Below are positions 34,209-44,379 of a DNA stretch of 64,000 nt, piece after piece (the first letter of the stretch is position 1; each line of letters opens with the position of its first letter). The translations under genes were made by a program, and so were the position numbers. The notes beneath the pieces were generated by a model that ran no database searches, had not been told where the DNA came from, and saw only the letters and a program-made list of their open reading frames with translations. The DNA lies in NCBI RefSeq assembly GCF_002222615.2, contig NZ_CP022412.2, positions 4,278,001 through 4,342,000 of the forward strand, in the 5' to 3' direction. Source of the stretch: Bacteroides caccae (GTDB taxonomy: Bacteria; Bacteroidota; Bacteroidia; Bacteroidales; Bacteroidaceae).

Positions 34209-37076
34209 TCAGTTCTTCTTATTCTCCTCCTTAAATCGGGTAGGTGTCATTCCCTTGATCTGCTTAAAGGAAGTACTAAAATACCGAGGATAAGAAAAAC
34301 CGACCTCATAGGATATTTCATTAATGTTCATATTAGTATTTGTAAGCAGAAAAACCGACTTCTCAATACGCAACCGATTAATATAATCATTAACTCCCAA
34401 ACCGGTCAGGAACTTCACCTTATTATATAAAGAAGCTCTGCTCATAGCCAACTTGTCCGTCAGGAATTTAATAGAAAGTTCTCCACCCGCCATGTTCTCA
34501 TGGATAAGCATATTGAGTTTATTGAGAAATTCTTCATCTTCCTTGCTGTTTTTCGCTTGAGTTTGTTGCCCAGTTTCCTCCAGTCGGCTATCATCCTCTT
34601 TTGATGAGATATCAGACAAAGGAGTTTCTGCACAGTTATCTTCTTCACCTCGCTGTTTTTCTTCTTTACTACTGAGCATATCGTTTAATACGGCTTGCAG
34701 GAAATAGTTTACATTACCTTTCATATTGCGTTCTTTCCGACGATAATGAATATAACCTATGCTTGCAGTCATAATAATAAACAACACAGCAGCTACACCA
34801 ATAAACCAAACTGTTTTATACCAAGGAGGAGTGACGATAATATGTATCAATTGTTTAGACGGAGTTCGGTTTCCATTCTTTGTATTACACGAAACCCATA
34901 TTGAATAATTGCCTGCCGACAAAGAAGACAAGTTCAACACCGGATCATAAGTTTCAATAGACTGCTTACCTCTGCCTTCAATAGTATATTGTAATAGGTA
35001 TTTCTGAAACACATCTCTGTTCTTGATCCGGAAGTGAACAGAAAGAGAATTATAATTCCATGGTATTTTTATTGTATTTTCCTTTACCTTCTTCAAAGAA
35101 GGGCTACCATTAAAAAGAATTTCGGACAGATATATTTCCGGAATTTGAGTTTCGGTATAAGGAATATCCGTATTAATTTTAACTAATCCTTCTGAACCTC
35201 CTAAATAAATATAATCCCTATTGGATTGCTTTTGGTACGCAAACAAAATTTCGTTAGGCGGGAAACCATCCGAACTGTTCCAAAGAATAAATCTATTCTC
35301 TTTAATGATATAAGAATATAAATGATTTTGGGCACAAATCCATAAACGTCCTTTTCCGTCAGCAATAAGGTAAGAAATACCATTGAAAAGTCTGGTACGG
35401 ATACGGTGATACTTTTGACTTTCCAGATCAAAAAATCCAAGTCCTTTGTTAGTGCTGGTCCATATCATACGATTGTTATCGTAAGACATGGAAGTAATAA
35501 GTTCATCTTTCTCCAACTCAAACAACAGCCGGATACTATCACTTTTCTGATCGACCCAAAAGGCCTGATGAGCACACTTTAACAGAGAAAACCTATCATT
35601 GGAGTATGACAGGCAAAGTGCATCATTGGAAAAATCATAATCACGGTCAGTTTGCATCCTCGAAAATGTATGGTCATGCGTGTGGTATACATAAGTGCCG
35701 CAACTGATTATGTATATCTTACCGTCCGCCACCTGATTAGCCAGAGGGAGATAACCGTAAAAACATTCTTTCTTATTAGTTTCTTCGTCAACGATAGTAA
35801 AAGGACGGTATTTATGTGTTTTCTTATTGAACAGGAAAATTCCTTTGGTATATAAAGACACCATTAACTCAGTCTCAGACACTTCGGCAATAGAAACAAC
35901 TTTATCACCATAAGTAGAGGGGAAATGGATAAACTTGTCAGTAGACGGATCATACAGATTAATTCCTCCTCCATCCGTTCCAATCCATACCTTGCCGTCC
36001 TTTTCTTCATAAAGGCTAATCACAGATTGCTCGCTAAGGCCGTTGGTATTGTTCAAGATAGCTTCTTTATAAGTCTTTATATACGTTTCTTTAATACTGA
36101 ATATCCCTCCACGCACACTTCCAGCCCATAAATTATCTTTCATGTCCTTGTACAACAAGGTTATGGAATTGACCGGTAAGGAAGAATAGTCCCCCACTAT
36201 GTGTTGTAATTGCGAAAACTGAAAGGTTCGGGGAGTAAATAAATTGATTCCGCTCCCGTCTGTTGCCAGCCATATATTACCATTATATTCCGCCATATCC
36301 AACACATAATTGTTTTTCAACCCGGAATTTTCTTTTGTGTAATGCTTCAGCATTTTTCCTGTCCGGTCATAACAGTAAAATCCATCTCCATAAAAAGCGG
36401 TATAAATGTGATGGTCTGCTGTTACGTATAACGATGTCAACAGATTCTGACTGCTTGGAATCAAAAGGGTGAATTGCCGGATGCGACAGTCATATAAATA
36501 GATTCCTTTCTTTCGGGTACCTATCAGAATCTTGCCATCTTCCAAATAAAGCATTTTCTGAATCCTATAATCCACCGGATTAATACCTTTGCCTTCTTCT
36601 TTTTCGATATGAATCGTTTTTAGTTCTTTGCTTTTGTAATCATAACAATGAATGGCATTCTCGCTACCAAACCACATACCACCTTCAACCCCCACAGATG
36701 AATAAATAATGGAGGAATTAACAGTGTTAAACTGGTCTTGTTCATCATCATACAGAGCTAGTCCCTTTGAAGTCGCTATCCAGAAATTCCCTAAAGAATC
36801 CTCTGTCAAATGATTAATATAGTTACTCGGAAGAGAATGAGGATCTCCCGAGTGATGAAGGTAAGTCTTTATCCCTTCCTGAGTATAGCTATTCAATCCG
36901 CTTTTGGTACCTATCCATAAAGTACCTTTATGGTCCAGTAAGATAGATTGGGCAGTGGATTGAGAAAGTCCTTGCTCTATGGAGAGTTGGGTGAATGAGT
37001 AATTAACGCAGTGTTCAGAAGAAAGCAGTTTTACCCCTGCCAGCAGAAATAATATTATGATTAAGGTACGGTACAT
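34209..37076 (-). CDS. Membrane sensor-regulator: propeller + Y_Y_Y + AraC HTH, no kinase
   Basis: 955 aa from MYRTLIIILFLLAG (37076), a signal/anchor sequence. About 14 two-component-regulator propeller repeats (LWIGTKSGLNSY, FWIATSKGLALYDD, IWLATDGSGINLF, VWIGTDGGGINLY) form two periplasmic blades (about 30-640). A Y_Y_Y domain (about 690-755), a TM helix (about 765-790, VWFIGVAAVLFIIMTASIGYI), an acidic linker and a C-terminal AraC HTH (about 850-950, LTDKLAMSRASLYNKVKFL; INEISYEVGFSYPRYFSTSF) follow. Bacteroides hybrid two-component systems have HisKA, ATPase and receiver domains between TM and HTH; here they are absent. It probably controls the divergent GH16/SusCD genes, and direct signalling through the membrane is inferred. 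Confidence 0.88.
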   Translation of the reverse strand: MYRTLIIILFLLAGVKLLSSEHCVNYSFTQLSIEQGLSQSTAQSILLDHKGTLWIGTKSGLNSYTQEGIKTYLHHSGDPHSLPSNYINHLTEDSLGNFWIATSKGLALYDDEQDQFNTVNSSIIYSSVGVEGGMWFGSENAIHCYDYKSKELKTIHIEKEEGKGINPVDYRIQKMLYLEDGKILIGTRKKGIYLYDCRIRQFTLLIPSSQNLLTSLYVTADHHIYTAFYGDGFYCYDRTGKMLKHYTKENSGLKNNYVLDMAEYNGNIWLATDGSGINLFTPRTFQFSQLQHIVGDYSSLPVNSITLLYKDMKDNLWAGSVRGGIFSIKETYIKTYKEAILNNTNGLSEQSVISLYEEKDGKVWIGTDGGGINLYDPSTDKFIHFPSTYGDKVVSIAEVSETELMVSLYTKGIFLFNKKTHKYRPFTIVDEETNKKECFYGYLPLANQVADGKIYIISCGTYVYHTHDHTFSRMQTDRDYDFSNDALCLSYSNDRFSLLKCAHQAFWVDQKSDSIRLLFELEKDELITSMSYDNNRMIWTSTNKGLGFFDLESQKYHRIRTRLFNGISYLIADGKGRLWICAQNHLYSYIIKENRFILWNSSDGFPPNEILFAYQKQSNRDYIYLGGSEGLVKINTDIPYTETQIPEIYLSEILFNGSPSLKKVKENTIKIPWNYNSLSVHFRIKNRDVFQKYLLQYTIEGRGKQSIETYDPVLNLSSLSAGNYSIWVSCNTKNGNRTPSKQLIHIIVTPPWYKTVWFIGVAAVLFIIMTASIGYIHYRRKERNMKGNVNYFLQAVLNDMLSSKEEKQRGEEDNCAETPLSDISSKEDDSRLEETGQQTQAKNSKEDEEFLNKLNMLIHENMAGGELSIKFLTDKLAMSRASLYNKVKFLTGLGVNDYINRLRIEKSVFLLTNTNMNINEISYEVGFSYPRYFSTSFKQIKGMTPTRFKEENKKN

Positions 37077-37314
37077 TATAAATTCATTTTCTGCAAAAAT
37101 ACATTTTTTTCTCATCACTAAAAATCTGCACCTCATTTTTTCAGCAACTATCCATTAAAAAAGAGAGGCCTTTTCTAAAAAAAATCATCAAAAGCATCCT
37201 ATTTAGACAAGATTTGACTCGAATTATACGATTCCTGAGTCATTTATAAAAGAAATAGAATACGTTTGCAATGTTAATTTTTAAAGTAAATTCTATGAAC
37301 CAAAATTTAAGCGT

Positions 37315-38091
37315 ATGAAAAAGGTTATACTTTTATTGTTATCAGCATGTAGCATATTTGCTTGCACTCATACTCCCAAATGGGAATTGGTGTGGGAAGA
37401 CAACTTTGACGGTGCAGAGCCCGACACTAGTGTATGGAGCCGCATACCTCGCGGCAAACCTGATTGGCAAAACACCCAGTCTTTTGACGACCGTTGTTAT
37501 GAAATGCGTAACGGCCTTTTAATCTTGAAAGGAATCGTCAATGACAATACAGAGGCAGACGCAGCCCAATACCTGACCGGAGGATTATGGACCAAAGACA
37601 AACGTGCTTTCCACGGAGGACGTATCGAAGTACGTGCCAGACTACACGGAGCAAAGGGAGCATGGCCTGCTATATGGACATTGCCTTATGAAACAGACAA
37701 ATACTCATGGCCTATGGGAGGAGAAGTGGACATTATGGAACGTCTGAACCATGACTCTATTGTCTACCAAACCGTACACTCGCACTATACCTATACACTA
37801 GGAATAGAAAACAACCCGAAACACGGAAACACTATTCCCATTAATCCCGAAGACTTCAATGTATATGGAGTGGATTTTTGGCCGGACAGTCTTGTATTCC
37901 ATGTCAACGGAAAACGAAACTTTGTTTATCCTCGAATTGAAACCGAACAAGAAGGACAGTTTCCTTTTAATATCCCGCAATATTTGCTAATCGATATGCA
38001 GTTAGGAGGAAGTTGGGTCGGTACGGTAGATCCGGCCGACTTACCCGTAGAGATGGAAGTAGACTGGGTACGCCATTACCAATGGAAATAA
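37315..38091 (+). CDS. Glycoside hydrolase family 16 lipoprotein
   Basis: 258 aa. SPII signal MKKVILLLLSACSIFAC, Cys 17. GH16 catalytic motif GGEVDIMERLN (about residues 138-148) holds the nucleophile and acid/base Glu; also AWPAIWTLP and the beta-sandwich end VDWVRHYQWK. GH16 enzymes cut beta-1,3/1,4-glucans, laminarin or galactans. The substrate cannot be told, but a beta-glucan is the simplest guess. It lies 73 bp before susC and is probably co-transcribed. TACGTTTG at 37261-37268 is the likely -7 element. Confidence 0.9.
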   Translation: MKKVILLLLSACSIFACTHTPKWELVWEDNFDGAEPDTSVWSRIPRGKPDWQNTQSFDDRCYEMRNGLLILKGIVNDNTEADAAQYLTGGLWTKDKRAFHGGRIEVRARLHGAKGAWPAIWTLPYETDKYSWPMGGEVDIMERLNHDSIVYQTVHSHYTYTLGIENNPKHGNTIPINPEDFNVYGVDFWPDSLVFHVNGKRNFVYPRIETEQEGQFPFNIPQYLLIDMQLGGSWVGTVDPADLPVEMEVDWVRHYQWK

Positions 38092-38164
38092 AACGATAAA
38101 AGTATTCTTAGTTACAAGAAAATAGATAATAAAGAACTTATTAACTTGCTTAAACTTTAAATTT

Positions 38165-41100
38165 ATGAACGGACAAAAACAAAACTTTTTCCGCATTTTC
38201 TTAGCGGGCGTTCTTATACTGCTCTCTTTCGCAGTATATGCACAGGAAAACACAGTGACAGGTAAAGTGTACGATGTATCAGGCGAACCTATTATCGGAG
38301 CCAGTGTAGTGATTCAAGGTACGACACAAGGAACTATCACCGACATGGACGGTGCTTTTCAGTTGAAGGCACAACCTTCACAGACGTTGGTCGTTAGCTT
38401 CTTAGGATATAAGGATGTCATCCTCCCAATAGGAAACAAAAATAATTTTAAGGTTACTTTGGAAGAAGACTCCAAGAAACTCGACGAAGTGGTCGTGGTG
38501 GGATATGCCACCCAAAAGAAAGTGAATCTAACAGGTTCCGTGGCTTCTGTGTCATCCAAGGATATCCAGGACATCCCGGTAGCCAATACAGCTACTTTGT
38601 TGCAAGGTCGTCTTCCGGGTCTGGTACTGACTCAAAACGGTGCACAGGCCGGTAATGACAATCCGGAAATAAGAATCCGTGGTATCGGTACTTTTGGTAA
38701 CAACAACCCGATGGTATTGATTGACGGCGTGGAAGGCAGTCTTTCACAAATTTCCGAAATCCCCTCTGCGGATATCGACAATATCTCTGTATTGAAAGAC
38801 GCAGCATCTGCAGCTATCTATGGTGTACGTGCCGCCAATGGCGTTATCTTAATTACTACCAAACGAGGACAGGCCTCAAGTAGAGTGAAAGTATCCTACT
38901 CGGGAAGCTATACATTACAGACTCCGGGTATCGTTCCCGACTATGTAGACAGTTATAACTGGGCTCTTATGAAAAACGAAGTGAACCCTGACACTTTCTC
39001 ACCGGAAGCTCTACAAAAACTGAAAGATGGTTCGGATCCCGATCATTATGCAAACACCAATTGGTTGGACGCCGTATTGCGCAATGCCAGTATGCACCAG
39101 CATCATTTGTCCGTATCAGGTGGTAGCGAAAATACGCACTTCATGGCCTCGGTAGCTTATTCAAACCAAGATGGTATCATGGTAAAAACAGGTGTAGAGC
39201 GTTTCTCTTTTCGTTCAAACCTTGACACCCGCTACAAACGTTTCACATTCGGGCTGAACTTGTCCGGTAACAAAAACAACGTGACGGCTCCCGCTGTTGC
39301 TCCTTCGGGCGAAGGCGGTATCATGCGTTTCGTATCTTGGTTCACTCGCCCCACCGTACCGGTGATGTACTCCAACGGACATTATGGCTATGTAGACGGT
39401 TCGTCAATGAGCGCCGAAATGGTGAAAAACCCTGTAGAGTTGATGTCCTTAGGACATCGCAGCAACGAATATTGGCGTTTCAACGGTAAGGCGTTTGCCG
39501 GTATTGAACTATGGGAAGGATTGAAGTTCCAAACAAGTCTTGCTTATGCTTTCGACCTGAATGCGACTAAGTCTTACACTCCCAAATCTCCTGCCCGCTA
39601 TGATGCAGACGGAAACATTGTAAAGGCAGCAGGAGAGACTAATAAGGAAGAGGATTATTGGTACCGCAACGCAACATGGACAAATGAAAACTTGCTGACT
39701 TATAACAAGCAATTCGACAAACACAATATCAATGTACTGTTGGGGCATTCGGTCATCGGTTCACGTTTCTACAAAACAACAGCATCCATACAGGGTTTCC
39801 CAACCGAGAATATTTATGAGCTCAAAGGAGGTACAATCAATCCGGGAGCAACGGGGGAATCAGAAGAATATAAGCTCCAATCATTTTTCGGCCGTGTAAA
39901 CTACAGTTATGATGACCGGTATTTATTCGAATTCAATATTCGTCATGACGGGTCCTCACGTATGCCCAAAGCCAATCGTTATGCCACATTCCCTTCATTG
40001 TCTGCAGGATGGGTATTCTCGAACGAAGGGTTTATGAAAGACTACAGAAACTTCTCTCTCGGAAAGTTACGTCTGTCATGGGGTAAATTAGGTAATCAGG
40101 AAATTGGTAACTACGCTTATGCAGCTACTTTGGGTGCAAGCGGAAATTACTTCTTCGACCAAGGTGCAGACAAGCAGGCAGGTATGGTACAGACATCCGT
40201 CCCCAATGAAAACATTAAATGGGAAACAACCCGCTCTGTAAACATAGCTCTCGACCTTGGATTCTTCAACAACAGAATACAAACCACCTTTGAATGGTTC
40301 GACAAGAAAACTTCCGATATCTTGATGCAACTGGCTATGCCCGGCATTTTCCTGGGTTCTCTCTCCGCTCCTTATCAGAATGTGGGTGCAGTCCGTAACC
40401 GCGGTTGGGAATGGACTGTAAATTACTCAGACAGTAGAGGTGACTGGGCTTGGAACGCCGGTTTCAACCTATCACGTGTAAAGAATGAAATCCTTGAAAT
40501 GGGTGAATTGGAGGAAAAAATTGACGGCAATATAATCAACCGTATCGGCAACCCTATTGGCGCTTATTTCGGATATAAAGCAATAGGCATCTATCGTACG
40601 GAAGCCGACTTGCAACGTACCAACTCGAAGGGTGAAGTTATCAAACAAAACGGTGTGGCTCCCAAATTGGGCGATATCATGTACGCCGACCTTGATGACA
40701 ACGGTAATATTACTCCTGAAGATCGCGATATTATAGGTAATCCATTCCCGAAATACTCTTATAGTTTCAACCTGGGCGCATCTTGGAAAAACTTCGATTT
40801 GTCTACTTTCTGGCAAGGGGTGGGAGGTATCTATCGTTACAGTTGGGAGACTTCTACCGACATTCGAGGCAACCTCACGAGCCGTTGGGTGAACCGTTAT
40901 TCGGCTGACAACATAAATGCTCCCATGCCTGCACTAGGTAACACCATGAACGATTCTTATTCTTCATTCTGGCTTGAAAAATCAGATTACCTACGTCTGA
41001 AGAATCTGGAATTCGGCTATACTTTCCGCCAGGCCGAACTTGCCAAAGTTGGTATTTCCAGCATCCGTGTTTACTTTGCCGGAAGTAATCTATTGACGTT

Positions 41101-41206
41101 CACACCGTTGAAGAACTGGGATCCGGAAAAGTCATCGGGTGATACAAGAAATGACGTACATCCCAATATGCGTACTTATTCATTTGGATTAAACATTCAA
41201 TTCTAA
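38165..41206 (+). CDS. SusC-family TonB-dependent outer-membrane transporter
   Basis: 1013 aa. Signal peptide (about 1-27, ending AVYAQ), carboxypeptidase-regulatory-like domain (about 30-105, ENTVTGKVYDVSGEPIIGAS), TonB-box region DEVVVVGYATQKKVNLTGSV, plug domain (GRLPGLVLTQNGAQAG, IRIRGIGTFGNNNPMVLIDG), then a 22-strand barrel ending YSFGLNIQF with the C-terminal aromatic. It imports oligosaccharides together with SusD. The leader TTAAACTTTAAATTTATG partly resembles the complement of the small RNAs at 24-28 kb. Confidence 0.95.
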   Translation: MNGQKQNFFRIFLAGVLILLSFAVYAQENTVTGKVYDVSGEPIIGASVVIQGTTQGTITDMDGAFQLKAQPSQTLVVSFLGYKDVILPIGNKNNFKVTLEEDSKKLDEVVVVGYATQKKVNLTGSVASVSSKDIQDIPVANTATLLQGRLPGLVLTQNGAQAGNDNPEIRIRGIGTFGNNNPMVLIDGVEGSLSQISEIPSADIDNISVLKDAASAAIYGVRAANGVILITTKRGQASSRVKVSYSGSYTLQTPGIVPDYVDSYNWALMKNEVNPDTFSPEALQKLKDGSDPDHYANTNWLDAVLRNASMHQHHLSVSGGSENTHFMASVAYSNQDGIMVKTGVERFSFRSNLDTRYKRFTFGLNLSGNKNNVTAPAVAPSGEGGIMRFVSWFTRPTVPVMYSNGHYGYVDGSSMSAEMVKNPVELMSLGHRSNEYWRFNGKAFAGIELWEGLKFQTSLAYAFDLNATKSYTPKSPARYDADGNIVKAAGETNKEEDYWYRNATWTNENLLTYNKQFDKHNINVLLGHSVIGSRFYKTTASIQGFPTENIYELKGGTINPGATGESEEYKLQSFFGRVNYSYDDRYLFEFNIRHDGSSRMPKANRYATFPSLSAGWVFSNEGFMKDYRNFSLGKLRLSWGKLGNQEIGNYAYAATLGASGNYFFDQGADKQAGMVQTSVPNENIKWETTRSVNIALDLGFFNNRIQTTFEWFDKKTSDILMQLAMPGIFLGSLSAPYQNVGAVRNRGWEWTVNYSDSRGDWAWNAGFNLSRVKNEILEMGELEEKIDGNIINRIGNPIGAYFGYKAIGIYRTEADLQRTNSKGEVIKQNGVAPKLGDIMYADLDDNGNITPEDRDIIGNPFPKYSYSFNLGASWKNFDLSTFWQGVGGIYRYSWETSTDIRGNLTSRWVNRYSADNINAPMPALGNTMNDSYSSFWLEKSDYLRLKNLEFGYTFRQAELAKVGISSIRVYFAGSNLLTFTPLKNWDPEKSSGDTRNDVHPNMRTYSFGLNIQF

Positions 41207-41226
41207 TTACAAGGAGGACAAATATT

Positions 41227-42846
41227 ATGATTAAGAATACAAAAAATATATGCAGAGTTTTACTATTATCCGGAATGTTATTATCTGCCAGCGCATGTTC
41301 GGACAGTTTTCTACAGACAGATTCTCCGAACCAGCCTTCCCAAACGACCTATTGGCAAACCGAATCGGATGCATTGATGGCACTGACCGCTTGCTACGAC
41401 GCCATGCAAAGCCAAAACTTATATGACGACAACATTGACGGCTGGAAATTCGGATTTCTGGGACGCGAAACCAGCACAGACAATGGTGACCACACATGGG
41501 GTAACTGGATGCTAGGTAGTTCCATTTCACAATGTACCTCGGCTACCACCGATGAATGTTTTTCAATGTACTGGAACGCCAATTATGAAGTTATCAAGCG
41601 ATGCAATATGTTAGTGGAAAACGTAGAACGCATACCAATGGAACAAGAAAAAATAGAAGCATACAAAGCTGAAGCAATAGCATTGCGCGCCCTGATGTAT
41701 TGCAATCTGACTTCTGTTTTCCGCGATGTACCCTATCTGACAAAACCTCTCACTCTGTCAGAAGCCCAAGCACCCAAAACGGAGCGCAGCCAGATTATCT
41801 CTTCTTTGTTGGAAGATCTGAAAATATGGATTCCTAAGATCCCCGTGATAGGAAAAGCACAGACAGGACGTCTGACTCAAGAAGCGGCCTACGCTATTAT
41901 GGGACGGATAGCCCTTTTCAACCAGCATTGGGACGAGGCTATAAATGCCTACAAAAACGTTGTTGGTAAAATACAACTTTTCAAATCGGGAGACGGCAGC
42001 GACCCGGCAGCTAACTTTGCAGACTTATTCAAGGAAGCCAATGAAACAGCTGGTGAAGTATTACTGAGTGTTCACTACAAAGGCCCGGGACTGGGTGAAG
42101 GTAATTGCTTTGGAGTTTGCTGGTCTGCTCCGATGAATGCCATCGAAGGATCAATGAATTTATGCGATGATTTTTATTGCACGGATGGATTACCTATTGA
42201 CAAGTCTCCTTTATTTAAGGGTAGCCTTGACAAAGGAGCTCATACAAAAGAGAATCCGGATATGGGACGTTATGAGAACCGCGACCCTCGTATGAAGGCA
42301 ACATTGATGCTTCCGGGAATGGAATGGAACGGAAAGTTGTACACTAACAACTTACCTGCCAGCTCCACATGCTGTATCCGTAAATGGTTTACTCCCGAAA
42401 ATACGGCAAACGAATATGACGGTAGCTTAGATTTCTATGTCATCCGCTATGCAGAGGTACTATTGTCACTCTCTGAAGCTATGATTGAAAAAGGCGGTTA
42501 CTCCCAAGCGGAAATTACCAAGTATATCAATGAAGTCCGCGACCGCGTAGGTATGCCTGCTGTAGAAGAGGTAGAAGGAACTAATCTGGAACAAGATGAA
42601 CTACGCGCCATTGTACGCCATGAGCGCCGTGTGGAACTGGCCTTCGAAGATTTACGCTTTGCCGACCTTTATCGCTGGAAAGATTTTGAGAATGCTCAGA
42701 AACGTATGCAGGAAGACAAGTCATTCTATGGCTTCGGAGCAGTCGAACGCAATAATCTACGTGGAGCACAAGATTTGGTATGGCCTATTCCGCAAAGTGA
42801 GATTGATACAAACCCGATGTTGGAACAGCACAGCGAATGGAAATAG
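41227..42846 (+). CDS. SusD/RagB-family surface glycan-binding lipoprotein
   Basis: 539 aa. SPII signal with lipobox LLSASAC (Cys about 24). TPR-like helical SusD fold: N-terminal SFLQTDSPNQPSQTTYWQTE, MLVENVERIPMEQEKIEAYKAEAIALRALMYCNL, then the C-terminal 'RYAEVLLSLSEAM', RHERRVELAFEDLRFADLYRW and VWPIPQSEIDTNPML. It caps the SusC barrel and binds the glycan. It starts 20 bp after susC. The locus lacks SusE/F-type proteins and further hydrolases, so the PUL is minimal. Confidence 0.95.
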   Translation: MIKNTKNICRVLLLSGMLLSASACSDSFLQTDSPNQPSQTTYWQTESDALMALTACYDAMQSQNLYDDNIDGWKFGFLGRETSTDNGDHTWGNWMLGSSISQCTSATTDECFSMYWNANYEVIKRCNMLVENVERIPMEQEKIEAYKAEAIALRALMYCNLTSVFRDVPYLTKPLTLSEAQAPKTERSQIISSLLEDLKIWIPKIPVIGKAQTGRLTQEAAYAIMGRIALFNQHWDEAINAYKNVVGKIQLFKSGDGSDPAANFADLFKEANETAGEVLLSVHYKGPGLGEGNCFGVCWSAPMNAIEGSMNLCDDFYCTDGLPIDKSPLFKGSLDKGAHTKENPDMGRYENRDPRMKATLMLPGMEWNGKLYTNNLPASSTCCIRKWFTPENTANEYDGSLDFYVIRYAEVLLSLSEAMIEKGGYSQAEITKYINEVRDRVGMPAVEEVEGTNLEQDELRAIVRHERRVELAFEDLRFADLYRWKDFENAQKRMQEDKSFYGFGAVERNNLRGAQDLVWPIPQSEIDTNPMLEQHSEWK

Positions 42847-42879
42847 TACTGCCTGATTGCAGTATATAAGTAAAGAGTG

Positions 42880-42924
42880 AGCACGAAGCCGGAATAAATT
42901 ATGGTTTCGTGCTTATTCTTTTTT
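42880..42924 (+). terminator. Terminator of the PUL operon
   Basis: AGCACGAAGCC (42880-42890) / GGTTTCGTGCT (42903-42913), one G-U pair, followed by TATTCTTTTTTT. Confidence 0.8.
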
Positions 42925-42960
42925 TAATGCAGCCATTTACAATTTCTTTCTGTCACATAC

Positions 42961-43153
42961 ATAAAAACGGTACCCCGATTCACATCGCAGCACCGTCACA
43001 ACACAAACACAAAATAAAACACGACAAAACTACTATGCAATCTACCTGTTATGCCGGGGAGGCATATTCACCGACTCATATATACTCGCATACCTACAAG
43101 TAGTCATCAGGCGATTTGCATATATAAAACATTCCTATTTCGGTTTTGTTCAC
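42961..43153 (-). repeat. ~195 bp direct repeat, copy B (right side of the PUL)
   Basis: Second copy of the element at 33912-34110, same orientation, 9.05 kb away. It lies directly 3' of the amidase gene on the minus strand and ends in the same terminator-like hairpin, followed by T5. TATGCC GGGGA GGCATA (43051-43067) is kept. Differences from copy A are mostly in the middle (43068-43105). Confidence 0.75.
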
Positions 43154-43171
43154 GAAAAAGATGTTTTATAT

Positions 43172-44251
43172 TTATTTTTTCTCTTTATAATCTTTCAGAA
43201 AGCCCTCCATTAGCCATTTTGCCAATGCTTGACGATTGGAATTTATCACCAGACGGCGCTGGTCAAAAGAGTTTTGGATATTGCCCAGCTCCACGAAAAC
43301 AGAAGCGGGAGTAGTATGCGAAAGCACATACAAATTGCGTCCGCTCACAGTTCCGGAGAATCCCCGGTTCGGCTGGTGCTTTCCGTACTTTGATTCGAAT
43401 GTGTCTTTCATATTATTCGCCAAGCGCTTGCTAACCGCTTTTTTGTTTGAATGATAGAAAAAAACATCAGTCTGCTTTCCCTTGCTACGGCTGTCTACAT
43501 GGATGAAGATTGCCCGGCAGTAGGAATAATTCTTACGGTCTTTCTGGTAAAGGGCATTTATCTTGTTACAACGTTGCTGAAGACGTTGTACCTGATTCAA
43601 CGGGATCACATCGCCCATGCAAGTCTCCCGTTTGCTGTTCGACAGGTACGAATCGTCTCGAATACCGTCTTTGGCATCTTGAATGATGATATGAACTTCC
43701 GCCCCTTCCTGCATCAGGTTACGTGCCAGGCGAAGAGCGATGTCGTAAGCATATTCGTCTTCGTGAAGTTCGTGCTTCCCTACCCGTCCGATAGCTCCGG
43801 GATCGGGTCCGCCATGTCCGCTGACGACATAAAAGCAAGCACCTGCAAGGCGGTTGGAAGTGACTTTGACATTTGCCAGTTCCTTTCCGAACAAAGGTTC
43901 TTTGATAGTGGTTCCTATTTTAGTCGTTTTAGCTTTGGAAGACCTCTGCTGGGTTCCTGTACCTTTAGCTGTTGTATTTTTAGCCTCTGTATTCCCAGCA
44001 GAAGTTCCCGATGATTTCTTTACCGGCGGAATGACATAAGTCACGCCCACTTTCAGCACATTATTCTTTCCCAGTTTCTTCTTGTTCAGTTCGATAAAGT
44101 CATCGTAGTACTTCTTCGGAGAACGGTTGTGCCTCAACAGAAAAGACGAGATGCCTTCTCCCGACTTCGGAGTAGCCCTCTGCTGCGCCCAAAGTGCCGT
44201 ACCCGAGAAAAGAAAAATTAAGAATAAAAGAATATAGAGTTTATTTTTCAT
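43172..44251 (-). CDS. N-acetylmuramoyl-L-alanine amidase (Amidase_3) with LysM-like domain
   Basis: 359 aa. Signal peptide (about 1-22, GTALWAQ). LysM-like segment (about 30-80, GISSFLLRHNRSPKKYYDDF...LKVGVTYVIPP). Ser/Thr/Lys-rich linker. Amidase_3 domain (about 140-355) with zinc ligands in VVSGHGGPDPGA (His), HEDEYAYDIALRLARNL (Glu) and AIFIHVDS (His), and the catalytic Glu in ASVFVELGNIQNSFD. It cleaves the amide between MurNAc and the stem peptide during cell separation or turnover. Divergent from metY, with overlapping promoter regions. Confidence 0.9.
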   Translation of the reverse strand: MKNKLYILLFLIFLFSGTALWAQQRATPKSGEGISSFLLRHNRSPKKYYDDFIELNKKKLGKNNVLKVGVTYVIPPVKKSSGTSAGNTEAKNTTAKGTGTQQRSSKAKTTKIGTTIKEPLFGKELANVKVTSNRLAGACFYVVSGHGGPDPGAIGRVGKHELHEDEYAYDIALRLARNLMQEGAEVHIIIQDAKDGIRDDSYLSNSKRETCMGDVIPLNQVQRLQQRCNKINALYQKDRKNYSYCRAIFIHVDSRSKGKQTDVFFYHSNKKAVSKRLANNMKDTFESKYGKHQPNRGFSGTVSGRNLYVLSHTTPASVFVELGNIQNSFDQRRLVINSNRQALAKWLMEGFLKDYKEKK

Positions 44252-44302
44252 ATCTACACAATTATCTCCTTCACGTGAGTATCATTTCACTCATAAACAG
44301 GG

Positions 44303-44331
44303 CAAAAATACAATTATTTTCCCTACTTTTG
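44303..44331. promoter_or_regulatory. Divergent -7 elements, amidase and metY
   Basis: Minus-strand TATTTTTG (44303-44310) and plus-strand TACTTTTG (44324-44331) lie 13 bp apart, so the two transcripts would start almost back to back. Neither has a clear -33 TTTG. Confidence 0.5.
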
Positions 44332-44379
44332 CGCCATTAAAACATTTTTTGAAATAAATCATTAAAACCCGATAACATT

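Noticed and set aside
44252..44379. SAM riboswitch upstream of metY
   Set aside because: No SAM core motifs found; only divergent promoter elements.
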